64,000 bases of DNA, taken from positions 33,715-97,714 of the forward strand of contig CBFIGX010000008.1 of NCBI GenBank assembly GCA_965662265.1, read 5' to 3'. The notes beneath the pieces were generated by a model. It worked only from the letters and a program-made list of their open reading frames with translations, made no database searches and was not told the origin of the DNA. This document shows positions 46,021 to 55,157 of the stretch, in pieces. Source of the stretch: CBFIGX01 sp965662265 (GTDB taxonomy: Bacteria > Bacteroidota > Bacteroidia > Flavobacteriales > UBA7430). The position numbers and the translations under genes are program-made. The number at the start of each line of letters is the position of its first letter. Position 1 is the stretch's first letter.

Positions 46021-47445
46021 ATGGAGAATGTCATTTTAACACCTGCTCAGAAAGCACTTCAAATTAATCTAGCCGCAAACGTATATGGCACCTTTGCAGA
46101 AATTGGTGCAGGACAGGAAGTGGTTCGCCACTTTTTTAGGGCTGGAGGCGCATCAGGAACTATTGCCAAAACAATGTCTGCTTATGACAAAGATTTTAGC
46201 GATGCTATATATGGCAAAGAAGCCAATGGAAGGTATGTATGTGAGTCGCGTTTAAAGAAAATGATTAATCACGAATACGGTTTAATTACAGAACGGCTAG
46301 ACCGAGAAAAACATCCAGAAAAGCGATTTTTCTCTTTTGCCAATAATGCAGCTACTATCAACTTTTCTAAAACCACCGATGGTCATGGTTGGATGGGAAT
46401 TAGATTTCAGTTAAGCCCAGACTCTGAACCTAACGATGTTATTCTTCACTACCTCATGCATGAGCGCGACACCAAACAACAGCAGGAAAGTGCAGGCCTC
46501 TTGGGTGTAAATTTGATTTACGGATGTATGATGCATTATAAAGACCCAAAAAAGTTAATCTCACACCTTTTTGACAATATCAGCAAAGGACATATGGAGA
46601 TTAACATGATCCATATGAGTGGTCCTGACTTTAATAATGTCAACAATAGACTTTTGAGTTTGTATCTAGTGAAGGAGAAAATGACTGAGGCAGTTATCTT
46701 TGGACCTGAAGGTAATAACCTTCAACCTTCTGATGTTTTATATAAAAAGAATATACTTGCCATTAGAGGTAGCTTTAGACCTGTTACTAAGGTTAATATT
46801 GATATGATAAAAAACGGTTACAACAAATTTGTAACCGAAAAAAGAGTGACCAAAGAAAATTTACAAGTTTTATTTGAGATAACACTCAGTAATCTAAGTT
46901 CGGAAGGGCAAATTGACGAGCAAGACTTTTTAGATAGAACAGATATTTTGTGTTCACTAGGACAAACTGTTCTTATTTCTAACTACCAGCAATATTACAA
47001 ACTATTAGACTATTTAAGTCGGTTTACTCACAAACGAATGGGTGTTATTTTAGGCGTCCCAAACTTGAAACAAATTTTTGAAGAAAAATACTACAGACAC
47101 CTTAATGGCGGAATACTAGAGGCTTTCGGCCGGATGTTTAATAGAGATTTAAAAGTTTATCTGTACCCATATCAAAAACAAAAAGGTATTGACTTAACCA
47201 CATCAGAAAACCTACAAATCCATCCTAGATTTAGACCCTTGTATGAGTACCTTATATACAACAATAGAATCGTTGATATTGAGTTTAACAAAGATGTTTT
47301 AAATATTTTCTCTCCTGTTGTGCTTAGAATGATAAAAAATGGAGTTGATGGTTGGGAAGGTATGGTTCCTCCTTACGTAGATAATATCATTAAGGAAAAA
47401 AAGCTTTTTGGATATAGACCTAATTTGGTTAACGAGTCTAATTAA
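46021..47445 (+). CDS. Conserved Bacteroidota protein of unknown function
   Basis: 474 residues, cytoplasmic by composition with no signal peptide or membrane helix. Strongly conserved-looking blocks near the N-terminus: LTPAQKALQINLAANVYGTFAEIGAGQEVVRHFFRAGGASGTIAKTMSAYDKDFSDAIYG. A later His/Asp-rich region reads TDGHGWMGIRFQLSPDSEPNDV. Database labels such as 'TonB-dependent receptor' or nicotinate-nucleotide adenylyltransferase have, as I recall, been used for it. I see no receptor barrel, plug or nucleotidyltransferase HxGH motif. It has a clear promoter and a four-base convergent overlap with the flavin reductase gene. Confidence 0.75.
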   Translation: MENVILTPAQKALQINLAANVYGTFAEIGAGQEVVRHFFRAGGASGTIAKTMSAYDKDFSDAIYGKEANGRYVCESRLKKMINHEYGLITERLDREKHPEKRFFSFANNAATINFSKTTDGHGWMGIRFQLSPDSEPNDVILHYLMHERDTKQQQESAGLLGVNLIYGCMMHYKDPKKLISHLFDNISKGHMEINMIHMSGPDFNNVNNRLLSLYLVKEKMTEAVIFGPEGNNLQPSDVLYKKNILAIRGSFRPVTKVNIDMIKNGYNKFVTEKRVTKENLQVLFEITLSNLSSEGQIDEQDFLDRTDILCSLGQTVLISNYQQYYKLLDYLSRFTHKRMGVILGVPNLKQIFEEKYYRHLNGGILEAFGRMFNRDLKVYLYPYQKQKGIDLTTSENLQIHPRFRPLYEYLIYNNRIVDIEFNKDVLNIFSPVVLRMIKNGVDGWEGMVPPYVDNIIKEKKLFGYRPNLVNESN

Positions 47446-47963
47446 AAGGCCTTAAGACTCTTAATTTGTTCTTGTAGTAATTTTATAGCGTCTGGATTGG
47501 TTATTTTTCCCTCCTCGTCTATTAAATTGTGAACTCTAGATAATTTAGGTTTTGATGATAGTACTTCGGCTTTGAGATGGTGAAATAATGCGGTTAAATG
47601 GTCCATTCCTCTTAAATTCCCTGCTCTTCCGGTAGCTACACCAACTAAAGCAACACGTTTTGACTTTATAAAATCTGCACCTATACTATCGATTAGTAGT
47701 TTAAACACCCCTGGGTAGCTGCCGTGGTACTCAGGAGAAATTACTACAAACTTATCTGCCATTTTGAAATAACGATCTACTAGTTCGGTCATCTCTCCAT
47801 TTAATTCACCAAAATAATCAGAGGCTAAAAAATTATTTGGTAAATCACACAAGCTAAAGAGTTGATTATCAAAACCAGACTCATCTAATAGTCTACTATA
47901 ATTAGATGCTATTTTACGAGTTAAACTATTGTTTCTGTTGGTAGCAGATATTACTGTAATCAT
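47442..47963 (-). CDS. NADPH-dependent FMN reductase family protein
   Basis: 173 residues, flavodoxin-like fold. It starts with the FMN-binding strand-loop ISATNRNNSLTRKIA and has the signature VISPEYHGSYPGVFKLLIDSIG, followed by VALVGVATGRAGN. It reduces FMN or quinone-type acceptors with NAD(P)H. The in vivo partner is unknown. It lies divergent to parA. Confidence 0.88.
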   Translation of the reverse strand: MITVISATNRNNSLTRKIASNYSRLLDESGFDNQLFSLCDLPNNFLASDYFGELNGEMTELVDRYFKMADKFVVISPEYHGSYPGVFKLLIDSIGADFIKSKRVALVGVATGRAGNLRGMDHLTALFHHLKAEVLSSKPKLSRVHNLIDEEGKITNPDAIKLLQEQIKSLKAF

Positions 47964-48001
47964 ATCGTTGACAATTGTAACTAAAATGTTGATAAAATAG
48001 A

Positions 48002-48052
48002 AGTATTCAAAGTAATTTCTACTGTATAGTTTTCGTACTTTGAGTATTCAAA
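48002..48052. repeat. Repeat cluster upstream of parA
   Basis: Two direct copies of AGTATTCAAA (48002 and 48043) and an inverted pair CAAAGTA / TACTTTG (48008-48014, 48036-48042). It sits in the 112-base gap between the flavin reductase and parA, a place where ParA-family proteins often autoregulate. Function here is inferred only from position. Confidence 0.4.
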
Positions 48053-48075
48053 TTTAAAGAAATTTAAGCACATAA

Positions 48076-48843
48076 ATGGCAAAAGTAATTGCAATTGCAA
48101 ATCAGAAGGGTGGGGTAGGAAAAACAACGACTTCAGTTAATTTAGCTGCGTGTTTGGGCGTACTAGAAAAAAAAGTGCTACTCATTGATGCAGACCCTCA
48201 GGCTAATGCATCTTCATCTTTAGGTATCGACCCTAATGGTAACTATAATGGAACATATCAATGTCTAGAGCATCAAGAAGATGCTAACAACTGTATTCAA
48301 AGTTCGTCTAGTCCAAATGTAGACATCATGCCTTCTCATTTAGATTTAGTAGCTGCTGAAATTGAGCTTGTAGACAAACCGGCCAGAGAGTATATGTTAA
48401 AAAATGCCATAAATGTAACGCTCAATAATTACGATTATATAATAATAGATTGTGCTCCTTCACTTGGACTTATTACCTTAAATGCATTAACTGCTGCTAA
48501 TGCCGTAATCATTCCCATTCAATGTGAATACTTTGCTTTAGAAGGTCTTGGTAAATTAATGAATACCATAAAGTCTGTTCAAAAAATTCAAAACCCTCAA
48601 CTAGATATTGAAGGACTTCTCCTAACAATGTACGATTCAAGACTCCGTCTTTCTAACTTAGTAATAGAAGAAGTGAAAACACATTTCCAAAACATGGTTT
48701 TTAAAACAGTCATTCAAAGGAATGTAAGACTTAGTGAGGCGCCAAGCTATGGAGAGAGTATTATTATGTACGACGCAACATGTAGAGGAGCTGTGAACTA
48801 CTTAAATTTAGCTCAGGAACTCATAGAGAAAAACCAACAATAG
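48076..48843 (+). CDS. parA: Chromosome-partitioning ATPase ParA
   Basis: 255 residues. Deviant Walker A KGGVGKTTTSVNLA at the N-terminus, Walker A' LLIDADPQANASSSLG, and Walker B YIIIDCAPSLGLITLNAL. It binds nucleoid DNA with ATP and moves ParB-parS complexes. The parB ATG follows after two bases. No canonical parS (GTTCCACGTGGAAC-like) was noticed within the window. Confidence 0.95.
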   Translation: MAKVIAIANQKGGVGKTTTSVNLAACLGVLEKKVLLIDADPQANASSSLGIDPNGNYNGTYQCLEHQEDANNCIQSSSSPNVDIMPSHLDLVAAEIELVDKPAREYMLKNAINVTLNNYDYIIIDCAPSLGLITLNALTAANAVIIPIQCEYFALEGLGKLMNTIKSVQKIQNPQLDIEGLLLTMYDSRLRLSNLVIEEVKTHFQNMVFKTVIQRNVRLSEAPSYGESIIMYDATCRGAVNYLNLAQELIEKNQQ

Positions 48844-48845
48844 CA

Positions 48846-49745
48846 ATGGCAAAACAAAAGAAAGCCTTAGGAAGAGGGTTGTCTGCTATATTAAGCAATC
48901 CAAATACAGATATTACTAGTGATATTACTAGTGAGTCAAATGAAATTACATCGTTAGGTAGTATAGCAGAAATAGCCATTAACACTATTGAGGTAAACCC
49001 ATTTCAACCTAGAACTCATTTCGATCAGAACACCCTCAATGAACTGGCACAATCGATTAAAGAACTTGGTGTAATTCAACCAATCACAGTTAGGAAGCTA
49101 GGTTACGATAAATACCAATTAATTTCTGGGGAAAGACGTTTCAGAGCAAGTATGTCTGCAGGCTTAAAAAGCATTCCTGCATACATAAGGGTGGCCAATG
49201 ATAAAGAAATGCTTGAAATGGCATTGGTAGAGAATATTCAACGCCAAGAGCTAGATGCAATAGATGTTGCGCTTTCATACCAACTTTTAATTGACGAATG
49301 TAATTTAACCCAAGAACAAGTAAGCTTGCGTGTAGGTAAGAAAAGATCAACAGTTACTAATTACTTAAGATTGCTAAGATTGAGCCCTATAGTTCAGGCA
49401 GGAATAAAGGATAAAATGATTAGTATGGGGCATGCTAAAAATTTGGTTGCCTTAGAAAATGAAGACGAACAAGAGAAGTTGTACATGCATATTATTGCAG
49501 AAAACTTAACCGTTCGAGATGTAGAATTACTTATAAAAAACACCAAAACACCATCGGATAAACGTAAAAACGTTACCCAAGCCCTACCTTTTTCATACCA
49601 AAAATTGATAAAACAATTTGAAGAAAAATCAAATTTAAAATCTGATATAAAATTGCATAAAAATGGAAAAGGGAAGCTACTTATTGACTTTAATAGTGAA
49701 GATGAACTTGAACAACTCATAAAATGCTTCAAATTCGATTCCTAA
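48846..49745 (+). CDS. parB: Chromosome-partitioning protein ParB
   Basis: 299 residues. ParB/Srx-type CTPase motifs NPFQPRTHFD, GVIQPITVRK and GERRFRASMSAGLKSIPAYI. ENIQRQELDAIDVA follows, then a helix-turn-helix for parS (LTQEQVSLRVGKKRSTVTNYLRLLRL) and a C-terminal dimerisation segment. It spreads around parS as a CTP-dependent clamp. The last 22 bases overlap the DUF5683 gene. Confidence 0.95.
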   Translation: MAKQKKALGRGLSAILSNPNTDITSDITSESNEITSLGSIAEIAINTIEVNPFQPRTHFDQNTLNELAQSIKELGVIQPITVRKLGYDKYQLISGERRFRASMSAGLKSIPAYIRVANDKEMLEMALVENIQRQELDAIDVALSYQLLIDECNLTQEQVSLRVGKKRSTVTNYLRLLRLSPIVQAGIKDKMISMGHAKNLVALENEDEQEKLYMHIIAENLTVRDVELLIKNTKTPSDKRKNVTQALPFSYQKLIKQFEEKSNLKSDIKLHKNGKGKLLIDFNSEDELEQLIKCFKFDS

Positions 49746-50230
49746 TCATCACACTTTTTTTTAGCTTTAATAGCTATGGTCAACAGAGTCTGTCAGTACA
49801 TTCGTCTAAAAAAGCCAGCATATATTCTCTTGTGCCTGGAGGAGGGCAGTTTTACAATAAAAAGTACTGGAAAATACCCATTATATATGCCGGTATTGGA
49901 GCCTCACTGGCAGCAGCAAAAAGTAATCAAGATAATTATGAAATTTATCTAAATGCCATAAACAATCGTTCAAATCCAAATCACAGTGATGACTTTGATA
50001 ACTATAGTGATAGCCAACTTGCTACCATAAAAAATTACTACAGAAAAAATAGAGACTTATCCTACATAATTGCTGCTGGAATATACATCATTAACATCAT
50101 TGATGCATCAGTCGATGCACACCTAAAGGGATTTAATATCTCAGACGACTTAAGTCTTCAAATTGCACCCTCCATAAATACTGGATCAATGCAAAACAAT
50201 ACTTTATTGACATTAACGTTTAAACTATAG
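49724..50230 (+). CDS. DUF5683 domain protein
   Basis: 168 residues. Signal peptide-like start (LIITLFFSFNSYGQQ). The DUF5683 core is KKASIYSLVPGGGQFYNKKYWKIPIIYAGIGASLAAAKSNQDNYE, with two hydrophobic segments. It is a Bacteroidota envelope protein of unknown role, regularly found between parB and dapB. The start overlaps parB by 22 bases and there is a three-base gap to dapB. Confidence 0.83.
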   Translation: MLQIRFLIITLFFSFNSYGQQSLSVHSSKKASIYSLVPGGGQFYNKKYWKIPIIYAGIGASLAAAKSNQDNYEIYLNAINNRSNPNHSDDFDNYSDSQLATIKNYYRKNRDLSYIIAAGIYIINIIDASVDAHLKGFNISDDLSLQIAPSINTGSMQNNTLLTLTFKL

Positions 50231-50233
50231 TTT

Positions 50234-50950
50234 ATGAATATAGCTATCTTAGGATATGGTAAAATGGGTAAAGCTATTGATGATATAGCAAAGACCAGAG
50301 GTCATCGGGTAACTTTAAAAATAAGCCGCAACAACTTAATAGAACTGAACCCTAATAACTTAAATGATGTTGATGTAGCAATTGATTTTAGTACACCAGA
50401 GTCCGCATTTAATAATATATGCACCGCATTAAAAACAAACACACCTGTAGTAAGTGGTACAACTGGTTGGATCAAAAAAATAAATGAGGTAAATAAACTA
50501 TGCTTAAATAAAAAATCGGCCTTTTTGTACGCGTCTAACTTTAGTTTAGGTGTAAACTTATTTTTTGAGCTTAACAACAAACTAGCTAACTTAATGGAAC
50601 CCTACAACGCATATGTAGCGAATATTCAAGAAATTCATCACATTCACAAATTAGATGCACCCAGTGGAACGGCTATTAGCCTAGCAGAACAAATAATTAG
50701 TAGGAACAATAATTATGCAAGTTGGAGTCTCCACCCTAAAAATAATTCAGAACTTACTATAAAAGCAAAACGGTTAGGCGAAGTTCCAGGCACACACCAG
50801 GTTATATACCAATCTGAAATAGATAGTATAAGCATAAAGCATGAGGCGTATAACAGACACGGCTTTGCTCTAGGTGCTGTAATTGCTGCCGAATGGCTAA
50901 TAAACAAAGAGGGTGTGTTTAGCATGCGAGACGTCTTGATTGATTCTTAA
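50234..50950 (+). CDS. dapB: 4-hydroxy-tetrahydrodipicolinate reductase
   Basis: 238 residues. NAD(P)-binding GYGKMGKAIDDIA, the catalytic and substrate motif EIHHIHKLDAPSGTAISLAEQI, and SGTTGW. It makes tetrahydrodipicolinate for lysine and diaminopimelate synthesis, supplying peptidoglycan. Its sits in the parAB operon, with a promoter for lepB directly downstream. Confidence 0.95.
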   Translation: MNIAILGYGKMGKAIDDIAKTRGHRVTLKISRNNLIELNPNNLNDVDVAIDFSTPESAFNNICTALKTNTPVVSGTTGWIKKINEVNKLCLNKKSAFLYASNFSLGVNLFFELNNKLANLMEPYNAYVANIQEIHHIHKLDAPSGTAISLAEQIISRNNNYASWSLHPKNNSELTIKAKRLGEVPGTHQVIYQSEIDSISIKHEAYNRHGFALGAVIAAEWLINKEGVFSMRDVLIDS

Positions 50951-50982
50951 CAACTATTAACCTGTGCAATCATTTACTTTTT

Positions 50983-50990
50983 TACATTTG
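50983..50990 (+). promoter_or_regulatory. Candidate internal -7 element for lepB
   Basis: TACATTTG, perfect TAnnTTTG, 15 bases before the lepB ATG and inside the 55-base gap after dapB. It would let the two signal peptidase genes be transcribed apart from parAB. Confidence 0.45.
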
Positions 50991-51005
50991 AAAAAATTTT
51001 AAATT

Positions 51006-52532
51006 ATGGATTTTAAAAAACATATATCCTTTGTTATTAGCTGTATTGTATATATAGTGATAGTAAAATTAAGCGGCTTAAATTGGTTTTATTTTGGTGT
51101 ATTAGCTATTGCAGATTTTTACTATTGGTATTATATCAATTGGACTTTTTGGAAAAAAAGACCCAATAGAGAAAAAGTTGAAAGAACTGTAATTAGCGAA
51201 TGGATAAACTCAATTACTTTTGCTGTTGTGGGTGCCACACTTATTCATACTTTTATCATACAACCCTTTACGATTCCAACTTCCTCCATGGAGAAATCAA
51301 TGCTTATTGGAGATTACTTATTAGTTAGCAAGTTAAGCTACGGTCCAAACGTTCCGAATACACCGCTTTCTATTCCATTCATGCATAATATTCTTCTAGG
51401 TACAAAAAACACAAAATCCTATAATAGTTTCATTCAGCTTGGCTACAATAGATTACCTGGATTTAATAAAGTTAAAAATAATGATATTGTGGTATTCAAC
51501 TACCCGGTAGATGATATGCAAGCTGATATGCCGTTTGATAAGAAAACACATTATGTTAAAAGATGTGTAGGGATTGGTGGTGACAGCCTACAAATTATAA
51601 ATCAAAAAATTTATGTCAACAACGTAGAGCAACCATTGCCAGATAGATCTCATGGTCAATACAGCTATATCGTTAAAACAAACGGCACAGGCTTCAGACA
51701 AAAATTCTTGCTAGAACATGACATCACAGAAGCTTACCCACTTTATGCTTACGACTTTGATTTAAATGAAGAAGAATTAAAACTCTTTAAACAACAACCA
51801 TTTATCAGACATATTGAAAAAATAGACACCCTTAATTCGGCTACAAATAATTATCACGTGATAAGCCAAGGCAAGCAAATTGGTGCAAACGTTCTTGAAA
51901 CATACAATGGTACAGTATCTGAATTTGCTTACTTTTTTATGATGCTAACTGATGAGAATGCAAAAAAACTTGCCTCATTAACAAATGTGATTCACGTAAA
52001 AACACCAGAATTACTTGAAAGTCAAAAGGGAAACTATATGTTCCCTAAGGGAAATAACTATAACTGGACAACAGACAATTATGGCCCTATATATATACCT
52101 GCTCAGGGCTCTACAATAGATCTTACAACCGAGAATTACAATTTATACAAAGAAATTATTGAAAACTATGAGTCAAACAAGGTAACATTTAAAGGAGATA
52201 GCATTTTTATTAACGATAGCCTTCAAACTACTTATACCTTTAATATGAATTACTATTGGATGATGGGTGATAATAGACATAATTCTCTAGACTCAAGGTT
52301 TTGGGGCTTTGTCCCAGAAGATCATGTTGTAGGCAAACCGGTATTTAATTGGCTTAGTATAGACCCTAACAAATCAGGTCTTGATAAAATTAGATGGAAA
52401 AGGTTATTTACAGTGATTCACGGAGAAGGGACGCCAAAGTCATATCTTATTCACTTCATATTGTTTGTTATCCTTTGGAACATTGTCTCAAGATATCGTA
52501 AAAAGAAAATGACTAGAACTGATGAAACTTAA
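51006..52532 (+). CDS. lepB: Signal peptidase I, large form
   Basis: 508 residues. Two or three N-terminal membrane helices. The catalytic serine is in TSSME (Ser94), and the catalytic lysine is in YVKRCVGIGGDS (Lys185). The C-terminal box has MMGDNRHNSLDSRFWGFVPEDHVVG. A final hydrophobic helix (LIHFILFVILWNIV) is followed by basic residues. A large insert lies between the lysine and the MGDNR box. It removes signal peptides from exported proteins at the inner membrane. It overlaps the second lepB by 11 bases. Confidence 0.93.
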   Translation: MDFKKHISFVISCIVYIVIVKLSGLNWFYFGVLAIADFYYWYYINWTFWKKRPNREKVERTVISEWINSITFAVVGATLIHTFIIQPFTIPTSSMEKSMLIGDYLLVSKLSYGPNVPNTPLSIPFMHNILLGTKNTKSYNSFIQLGYNRLPGFNKVKNNDIVVFNYPVDDMQADMPFDKKTHYVKRCVGIGGDSLQIINQKIYVNNVEQPLPDRSHGQYSYIVKTNGTGFRQKFLLEHDITEAYPLYAYDFDLNEEELKLFKQQPFIRHIEKIDTLNSATNNYHVISQGKQIGANVLETYNGTVSEFAYFFMMLTDENAKKLASLTNVIHVKTPELLESQKGNYMFPKGNNYNWTTDNYGPIYIPAQGSTIDLTTENYNLYKEIIENYESNKVTFKGDSIFINDSLQTTYTFNMNYYWMMGDNRHNSLDSRFWGFVPEDHVVGKPVFNWLSIDPNKSGLDKIRWKRLFTVIHGEGTPKSYLIHFILFVILWNIVSRYRKKKMTRTDET

Positions 52533-53409
52533 ATCACTCCTATGCTTTTTGTTCATTGTTTTTGCAATCAAACAATGGCTGATAACACCTTACATTGTTA
52601 GTTCCAGCTCTATGGACATGACTCTTATAAAGGGAGATTATGTTATCGTAAATACATGGCAAAAATTGAGTAAAAACGTTGGAGAGTATTTGAGTAAAAA
52701 TGATGTTATTGCTTTTCACTACCCACTAGAAGAATCGAGAATAGCAGATAAAACAGTATATATAAAAAGATGTATAGGACTTCCCGGGGATAGTTTAAGA
52801 TTGTTAAAAGGGAAAGAACCTAATAATGCGTCATTACCACTTAACTTTGATTACCTGGTAATTGATCCTGAAAAAATTCTTAGTTGGGAAATTTTGTCAA
52901 GCTATGGAATACATTTAGGTGGTAAAACCAGAAGCGGAGACTGGTTACTAAATCTCAGTAAGTTGCAAATAAATTTATTACAAGGTCATTCTAAACAACT
53001 TGATTTCACAATTTACAATCAGGCGCAAAATTGGTTTGATCTTTCTATATTTCCATCAGATACAAATTTGCATTGGAATAGAGATTATTATGGTCCAATA
53101 TATATTCCTAAAAAAGGGGATCGTATTAGTTTAAATCCTAATAACATAGCAATTTACAGGCGTATTATAGAAAAATATGAAGGACATGAGCTACATGCAG
53201 ACACTAATCATATTGCTATAAATGGAATTCCCGTAGAGGAATATGTCTTTAGAAACAACTACTATTTTCTTATTGGCGACAATAGGCACCATTCCAAGGA
53301 CTCTAGAAACTGGGGATTTGTTCCTGAAAATCATATCATTGGTACCTGCGCATCGATAGTATTTAATATAGATCAATTTGAGTTTGACAGAGTTTTTAAA
53401 CAACTCTAA
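52522..53409 (+). CDS. lepB: Signal peptidase I, second shorter copy
   Basis: 295 residues. Paralogue of the preceding gene. One N-terminal helix, catalytic serine in SSSMD (Ser30), catalytic lysine in YIKRCIGLPGDS (Lys82), and the C-terminal IGDNRHHSKDSRNWGFVPENHIIG. It keeps the shared DYYGPIYIPKKGD segment but lacks the long C-terminal membrane tail. Both catalytic residues are intact, so it should be active. Substrate preference could differ from that of its neighbour. Confidence 0.88.
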   Translation: MKLKSLLCFLFIVFAIKQWLITPYIVSSSSMDMTLIKGDYVIVNTWQKLSKNVGEYLSKNDVIAFHYPLEESRIADKTVYIKRCIGLPGDSLRLLKGKEPNNASLPLNFDYLVIDPEKILSWEILSSYGIHLGGKTRSGDWLLNLSKLQINLLQGHSKQLDFTIYNQAQNWFDLSIFPSDTNLHWNRDYYGPIYIPKKGDRISLNPNNIAIYRRIIEKYEGHELHADTNHIAINGIPVEEYVFRNNYYFLIGDNRHHSKDSRNWGFVPENHIIGTCASIVFNIDQFEFDRVFKQL

Positions 53410-53413
53410 TACT

Positions 53414-54034
53414 ATGGCCTCTAAGATCATACATAGTAGTCATTATCTACCATGTATAAATTACATGGCAAGTATTGCATGTTCAAACAACGTGTATATC
53501 GATTTGGGTGAACGATTTATCAAACAAACCTACAGGAATAGATGTATTATATACAGTGCTAATGGAAAACAAACACTAAGTATACCAGTAAAAAAGAACA
53601 ATCATTCTAAAGTAAACGAAATTCGAGTTGACCATTCAGTAAATTGGAAACAAAACCACTGGAAGTCAATATGCGCAGCTTACAGATCTAGCCCATTTTT
53701 TGAGTACTATGCAGATGATTTAAAATTTATATTTTTCAAAGATCATAAATTCTTATCTGATTTTAACACATCTATATTAAAACACCTATGTAGTGAAATA
53801 GGCTTTGAGTTAGACTGCATATTTTCGCCAAAATACATAGATGCATCTATTGGAAACAATGACACAGATTATAGATCTATCCTAAATCCCAAAATAAAAA
53901 GAGAGTTGAATTTTCCTCGATACATACAAACATTTGAAAGCAAACATGGGTTTTTACCAAACTTAAGTATCTTGGATTTACTATTCCATGAGGGGCCAGA
54001 AACGCTTAACTACCTTAATAGTTTAAAACTTTAG
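53414..54034 (+). CDS. WbqC-like family protein
   Basis: The start is set at the ATG at 53414; the extension to a TTG at 53378 runs through lepB. About 206 residues. It matches WbqC-like proteins: SSHYLPCINYMASIACSN, YRNRCIIYSANGKQTLSIPV, WKSICAAYRSSPFFEYYADDL and FLPNLSILDLLFHEGPE. The family was named from O-antigen clusters, but its activity is unknown. It ends the parAB-lepB string. Confidence 0.83.
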   Translation: MASKIIHSSHYLPCINYMASIACSNNVYIDLGERFIKQTYRNRCIIYSANGKQTLSIPVKKNNHSKVNEIRVDHSVNWKQNHWKSICAAYRSSPFFEYYADDLKFIFFKDHKFLSDFNTSILKHLCSEIGFELDCIFSPKYIDASIGNNDTDYRSILNPKIKRELNFPRYIQTFESKHGFLPNLSILDLLFHEGPETLNYLNSLKL

Positions 54035-54121
54035 CACCCATAAAATTATTTTACAAAAAATCTCACTAATTGATGAGCTTACTTTACTATTTAGATAAAA
54101 AGCTTGTGAAATTACAAGTTA

Positions 54122-54988
54122 TTATAGGTAAACCTGAATATGTTCTATATTAGAAGCTATACCCCCAACCTTAACTTCTACAACGATGCCCTCTTCAATT
54201 TTCAATTTTGAAAATATCTCTGATGGTTCATTCATAGAATAACCTTGTTCGTAAACCATAGCTTTTGTAAAATCTTTAGTTAATTGGTGTTTCCATAAAT
54301 ATGAGCTTAACGCACCAGAAGCGGTGCCGGTGGCTGACTCTTCAGGAATTCCTAATAGTGGAGCAAAATTTCTGCAATGCGCCGTAGATTTAAAATTTGT
54401 TTCCATCGTAAATAGGTGATAACCAACAACATTATATTTTTCACTTAATCGACTAACGGCATCAAAGTCAGGCTTTATATCATGTAAATCTGATAGATTT
54501 GAAACAGGGACAATAAGGTCTCTTAATCCAGTAGATACGATTTGAATAGGCAAATGATGATGAATCAGATCTATTGGGATATTTAAGGACTTAGCAACTT
54601 CACCCTTACATACGTACTCAAAAAATTCTGGTGTTGTTTGATGCATAAATAGAGTTCCATTCTGCAAGGACTCAATGGTTAAAATACCAGCCTTAGTCTC
54701 TTGTGTATATATCCCGAAGTTTATTCGTTTCAATTTTGATAACAAGAAAAAAGTGGCAATAGTGGCATGACCACACAAATCTACTTCACCATTGGGCGTG
54801 AAGAATCTAACTTTAAAATCAGCTACTTTAGAGGAGCTAACAAATGCTGTTTCAGAGAAACCAACTACTTTTGCAATGGCTATCATTTGTGCTTCTAACA
54901 TGTGTTCCGCATCTAAAACTACCCCAGCTGGGTTTCCACCCTTGCTGTCTTTTGAAAATGCATTTAATGTATATACTGAAACGACCAT
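54122..54988 (-). CDS. PhzF-family isomerase/epimerase-like protein
   Basis: 288 residues. Two-domain diaminopimelate-epimerase-like fold: KDSKGGNPAGVVLDAE, then AKVVGFSETAFVSSS, FFTPNGEVDLCGHATIATFF and EESATGTASGALSSYLW. Family members include PhzF of phenazine synthesis, but most are housekeeping proteins of unknown reaction. No phenazine genes are here, so phenazine is not implied. Confidence 0.87.
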   Translation of the reverse strand: MVVSVYTLNAFSKDSKGGNPAGVVLDAEHMLEAQMIAIAKVVGFSETAFVSSSKVADFKVRFFTPNGEVDLCGHATIATFFLLSKLKRINFGIYTQETKAGILTIESLQNGTLFMHQTTPEFFEYVCKGEVAKSLNIPIDLIHHHLPIQIVSTGLRDLIVPVSNLSDLHDIKPDFDAVSRLSEKYNVVGYHLFTMETNFKSTAHCRNFAPLLGIPEESATGTASGALSSYLWKHQLTKDFTKAMVYEQGYSMNEPSEIFSKLKIEEGIVVEVKVGGIASNIEHIQVYL

Positions 54989-55157
54989 TAAGTGATAATT
55001 TTAATAATGTGTTTAGACTTTATACTTCTTACACAAAATATAATGAAATTTACAACTTATTTTTTCGATGTCAGAACTAATAATCCATAATAAAATGGAG
55101 TGGTTAGATAGCTAATTGCTCAAAAAAGGCATTGAAATAAATTGATGTTTTAGATAT

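Noticed and set aside
46021..47445. TonB-dependent receptor label for the conserved gene
   Set aside because: No signal peptide, TonB box, plug or beta-barrel pattern is visible.
48000..50000. parS centromere inside the parAB region
   Set aside because: No sequence close to GTTCCACGTGGAAC or a GTTTCACGTGAAAC variant was noticed.
54122..54988. Phenazine biosynthesis locus
   Set aside because: The PhzF-like gene stands alone without any other phz gene. The family is mostly housekeeping.
54844..55080. Reading frames on the plus strand across the phzF start and the following gap
   Set aside because: They overlap a real gene on the other strand and have no family likeness or promoter.
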